From an uncultured Clostridia bacterium (GTDB lineage Bacteria > Bacillota > Clostridia > Christensenellales > Borkfalkiaceae): 8,994 bases of DNA. The translations under genes and the position numbers were made by a program. How positions within the stretch are numbered: position 1 is the stretch's first letter; each line of letters opens with the position of its first letter. Where the stretch lies: NCBI GenBank assembly GCA_900557285.1, contig USSJ01000030.1, positions 1 to 8,994 on the forward strand, read 5' to 3'. The notes below the pieces were generated by a model that was given only the letters and a program-made list of their open reading frames with translations, was not told the DNA's origin and ran no database searches. This document shows, piece after piece, positions 6,378 to 8,994 of this stretch.

Positions 6378-7736
6378 TCAAGAACCGATTCGCAATGTTA
6401 CCGCATCATTTTGAGCTTTCTTCGACAACACGTATTCTGTTTTGTACTTTCGGCCGCCGACTTCCGCTTCGATCTCATAATTACCGTAAAATCCCCTGAA
6501 TCCTGCAAAGCCGTCCGCATCCGTTACCTTGCGCTCTTTGGTATTCCACCTCTTTTGCGTAAGCTCCCTGATCCTGAAATAGGCGGGTTTCGGCGTAAGG
6601 TCGAACCGCAACAGCCCCGCATGATAATAGTTTTCCCCGATCGACATATCTCCCTGCGAAGCCTTTATCTTTTCCGGATCGGACGTGCACAGATACGCGT
6701 AGCCGTCCACAACATTCCAATAAATAATCTGCTCTACGCTCGGATGCGAAAACCAGACCGAATACAGCTTTTCGATCAAATCTGCCTGCACTTCTTCATC
6801 TTCTTTCTCCCAGGAATATGCCGGAACGGTGATCTCGGTGATCTGTATCGGCTTTCCGAAATCCGAGTACAGATCGAGCGTACGGTATATCCTTTCGGGA
6901 TCGAGCGTCAGCCGCGTTTCTTCGTATTCCCTTTCTCTCCTGTTGAACAGATGATATTGCATCCCGATGGCGTCGATCCGCGCACCTTTGAGAAGATTCG
7001 CTTCGATATAGGCGTAATATTTATCGGTCGCCCGGATCTTATCCCCCCAACAGAGCGGCGTATGCTCGTTGATACATAGTTTGTTGTGCGGAAAATACTT
7101 CTCTGCCTTTTTAAAACACCACTCCACATAATCGCGCTCGTCGTAAAACGCAGTCCTTCCTCTGTCCCACTCCATTTCGTTGGTCACTTCGATCGTGGGT
7201 ATCTTTGCCGCATATCTCTCGGATATTTCCGCAAACCGCCGTTCCAACTCGCGCTTCACCTCTCGCACGCTTGCCTTGTAAAGCCATTCCGGGAAAAAAC
7301 CGTCGTATGCCAGCGCGTGTTCGCGCGGCTCTATGCCGTGCTCCTCACAGAATTCGATGCAAAGATCCGGCGGCGGGCGGCGGTAAATCCGGGGACTGTC
7401 TTTCGCATACCGCAAAAATCCTCGCTGCGGCTCTGTCGCATTCCAATAAAACGGAAGCGTCGCCATGTTGAAAAGTTCTGCAAAATAACGTTTGTACGCC
7501 TCGTTCTTTTCGCGCGTTTCCAGTTCGTCCAACACGAATAAATTCGCGCCGAAACGAAATTCATGCGATTTCTGCCGGATATTCAACACGACGCCCGGAA
7601 ACGGTTTCCCGCTCTTGTCGCATACGCGCACAACGGCGTCGCCCTTCCTGTTCCTCTCGATTCCCTCCGCAACCTTTTTCCCGATCAGATCGCTCTTCTC
7701 GTCAAACAATTGCAAAATTTTTCTTCGCTGCGACAT
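6378..7736 (-). CDS. GH10 family glycoside hydrolase (endo-1,4-beta-xylanase-like)
   Basis: This 452-residue protein probably cleaves beta-1,4-xylan-type chains or xylo-oligosaccharides. Residues 30-65 form a short beta region ('GKPFPGVVLNIRQKSHEFRFG') that leads into the GH10 TIM barrel (about 62-390). 'LPFYWNATEPQRG' (94-106) matches the beta-3 region. 'HALAYDGFFPEWL' (140-152) gives the substrate-contact His. 'VTNEMEW' (184-190) supplies the acid/base E187, and 'QITEITVPAY' (298-307) the nucleophile E301. 'IYWNVVDGYAY' (338-348) gives the late-barrel Trp. A C-terminal beta module (about 400-452, 'FAGFRGFYGNYEIEAEVGG') follows. No signal peptide is visible, which is unusual for a xylanase and suggests cytoplasmic trimming of imported oligosaccharides. 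The ATG at 7736 has only a modest purine-rich SD (GGGGAAG, 7741-7747). It is followed after 51 bases by the lipoprotein gene. The family is secure; the substrate could be something other than xylan. Confidence 0.92.
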   Translation of the reverse strand: MSQRRKILQLFDEKSDLIGKKVAEGIERNRKGDAVVRVCDKSGKPFPGVVLNIRQKSHEFRFGANLFVLDELETREKNEAYKRYFAELFNMATLPFYWNATEPQRGFLRYAKDSPRIYRRPPPDLCIEFCEEHGIEPREHALAYDGFFPEWLYKASVREVKRELERRFAEISERYAAKIPTIEVTNEMEWDRGRTAFYDERDYVEWCFKKAEKYFPHNKLCINEHTPLCWGDKIRATDKYYAYIEANLLKGARIDAIGMQYHLFNRREREYEETRLTLDPERIYRTLDLYSDFGKPIQITEITVPAYSWEKEDEEVQADLIEKLYSVWFSHPSVEQIIYWNVVDGYAYLCTSDPEKIKASQGDMSIGENYYHAGLLRFDLTPKPAYFRIRELTQKRWNTKERKVTDADGFAGFRGFYGNYEIEAEVGGRKYKTEYVLSKKAQNDAVTLRIGS

Positions 7737-7803
7737 CGATCTTCCCCAATCCTTCCCCGTTTCATAAAAGCCTGATTTTCAGGTCGGCCGCATTCGCCTG
7801 CTT

Positions 7804-8994
7804 TTATTCCAAAACAACCAATGCGCCTTCCCCCGGTTCCAGCAAAAGCGTGACGCTCTTCCCTTCACCCAAACGCTTTTCCGCTTTCTGCACGACACTG
7901 AAACGGTAAAGATCGTCAAACGTAAGCATAACCCTGCCCTGCTTCTTGCGCAAACCGTTCGCGACATACAGAGCCGTTCTGCCGCTCCATTGAAAACATC
8001 CGACGACCGCGTCGCCGCTGACCCCGTCCAGTTCGAAATACTTTCCCGACGCGATCACTTCCGGCCTCTGCCCGATCTCCGCGGCGGATACGCCCGTTAC
8101 GACGACGCCCTCGTTGACCGCGTTCATCAAAACATCCCCCACACTGCGTATATGGGCGTTTGCTTCCCGCGCATAACCATACCACTTGTTCGCCCTCCCG
8201 TCGGCGCCGAACAGTCCGTTTCGCCTGTAATCCAATACCCCGTTCTCGCTTTTTGCGAACTTGGTGATCTGGATCAACGGAAAATACTGTATCCCCTTCG
8301 CCCCGTAGGCAAGCTGCGTGGAAACATTCCAGAAAAAGTCGCCTTTGTAGGGAAAATGCTCGATGACGGGAAGCTCTTCCCCCGCATCGTTCCAATATCC
8401 CCCCGCCTGCACGAATACCCAGAACGGAATATGGTTCTCCTCCGCTTTCTGCCGGATCATCGAAAGATTGGCAAAATAGTCGTCCGTATTCGTCCTGTAT
8501 GTGCCGTTGTACGCTTCAAACACATAATGGTCATACGACAGAAAACGCGGACGGATCTCACGGATATAGCGCTCCACGTATTCGGCATAGGTACAGTTCC
8601 CCTCTTTTTTTCCGTCGTACCTGATCCCCCAATAATATTGCGGATACAGGTTTGCATAGGTCTGCAGCCCTTCGCGCGCAACGGAATAAAAGACGTCGTT
8701 GATTTCTTTCAGATGATTGAAATACGGGGTAACGGGTTCATCTTTTGTGTGAATTCCGACAAAGGCAGGATATTCGGACAGCTCCCCGATGATCGCCTTG
8801 ACTTTGTTCCTGTCCAATTGTTCCTTTCCGTCAAACACGCGCGAAAAATAATTATGCTTGGAAAAATAACCGATATGATATTTTTCGCACAGCCGCAGCG
8901 CTTTGTACACCGATTCGGGCGCCGCTTCAAAATTTTCGTGCGGATACACAAACAAATTGATCCCGCATTTTCCGCATTTCTCGATAAACGCTTC
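7804..8994 (-). CDS. Glycosidase-like TIM-barrel protein, family unassigned (5' end outside window)
   Basis: The frame is open through the right edge, so this is a partial gene with 396 residues visible; internal TTG or GTG codons near 8955 are unlikely to be the true start. The pattern is that of a clan GH-A-like (beta/alpha)8 barrel. Residues 1-85 alternate short hydrophobic strands ('INLFVYPHENF', 'YHIGYFSKHNYF', 'AFVGIHTKDEP'), and D85-E86 of 'KDEP' is a candidate catalytic or binding pair. Aromatic-rich motifs follow: 'LSYDHYVFEAYNGTY', 'IPFWVFVQAGGYW' and 'TQLAYGAKGIQYFPLIQ'. The last resembles the C-terminal barrel strands of GH42- and GH5-like enzymes. Residues from about 290 form a beta domain ending 'LLLEPGEGALVVLE', typical of glycosidase tails. 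I cannot name a family. Its place at the head of the visible operon, 67 bases before GH10, supports a role in glycan breakdown. Confidence 0.85.
   Translation of the reverse strand, partial: EAFIEKCGKCGINLFVYPHENFEAAPESVYKALRLCEKYHIGYFSKHNYFSRVFDGKEQLDRNKVKAIIGELSEYPAFVGIHTKDEPVTPYFNHLKEINDVFYSVAREGLQTYANLYPQYYWGIRYDGKKEGNCTYAEYVERYIREIRPRFLSYDHYVFEAYNGTYRTNTDDYFANLSMIRQKAEENHIPFWVFVQAGGYWNDAGEELPVIEHFPYKGDFFWNVSTQLAYGAKGIQYFPLIQITKFAKSENGVLDYRRNGLFGADGRANKWYGYAREANAHIRSVGDVLMNAVNEGVVVTGVSAAEIGQRPEVIASGKYFELDGVSGDAVVGCFQWSGRTALYVANGLRKKQGRVMLTFDDLYRFSVVQKAEKRLGEGKSVTLLLEPGEGALVVLE

Noticed and set aside
7771..7783. Small hairpin (CCTGA, 3-base loop, TCAGG) between the TIM-barrel and GH10 genes, followed on the - strand by CTTTT
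   Set aside because: Only 5 bp of stem and a short T run; too weak to call a terminator within what looks like an operon.
1..8994. CRISPR arrays, tRNA or rRNA genes, insertion sequences, phage genes
   Set aside because: No regularly spaced short repeats, tRNA-like cloverleaf, transposase motif or phage protein was seen; the only direct repeat found lies inside the lipoprotein coding sequence.

Overview
The window looks like part of a carbohydrate-degradation locus from a Gram-positive anaerobe, most likely a gut-type Clostridia lineage. That placement is inference. It rests on strong Shine-Dalgarno (SD) sites, a lipobox-bearing signal peptide on a lipoprotein built from InlB/Flg_new-type repeats, and a set of glycosidases without signal peptides. 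No ribosomal or other phylogenetic marker is present to fix the taxon.

Layout. At the left edge the + strand carries only the last 54 codons of a gene. They resemble the end of a DNA polymerase I-type 5'-3' exonuclease domain, and a strong intrinsic terminator follows at 170-195. Everything else lies on the - strand and reads right to left. In order of transcription it contains: (1) an unassigned TIM-barrel glycosidase-like protein whose 5' end lies outside the window (7804-8994); (2) a GH10 (endo-xylanase family) enzyme (6378-7736); (3) a large lipoprotein with InlB-type repeats, a near-identical internal duplication and putative glycan-binding beta-sandwich modules (3894-6326); (4) a GH78 alpha-L-rhamnosidase-like enzyme (1866-3851); (5) a GH20 beta-N-acetylhexosaminidase-family enzyme (252-1682). 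Gaps are 67, 51, 42 and 183 bases, so the first four genes look like one operon. GH20 is either its last gene or has its own promoter in the 183-base gap, although none is clear there.

How it fits together (inference). None of the three complete glycosidases has an export signal, so they probably act in the cytoplasm on imported oligosaccharides. The lipoprotein is the only visibly exported product and could capture glycan at the cell surface. Xylanase-, rhamnosidase- and hexosaminidase-family enzymes together suggest a heteroglycan with several sugar types. No transporter or regulator is visible here.

The two most notable sequence-level signals are these. First, a perfect 10-bp hairpin sits between the SD and the start codon of the GH78 gene; if folded, it would bring an otherwise too-distant SD into normal range. 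Second, a 136-bp direct repeat inside the lipoprotein gene is about 96% identical and has abrupt edges.
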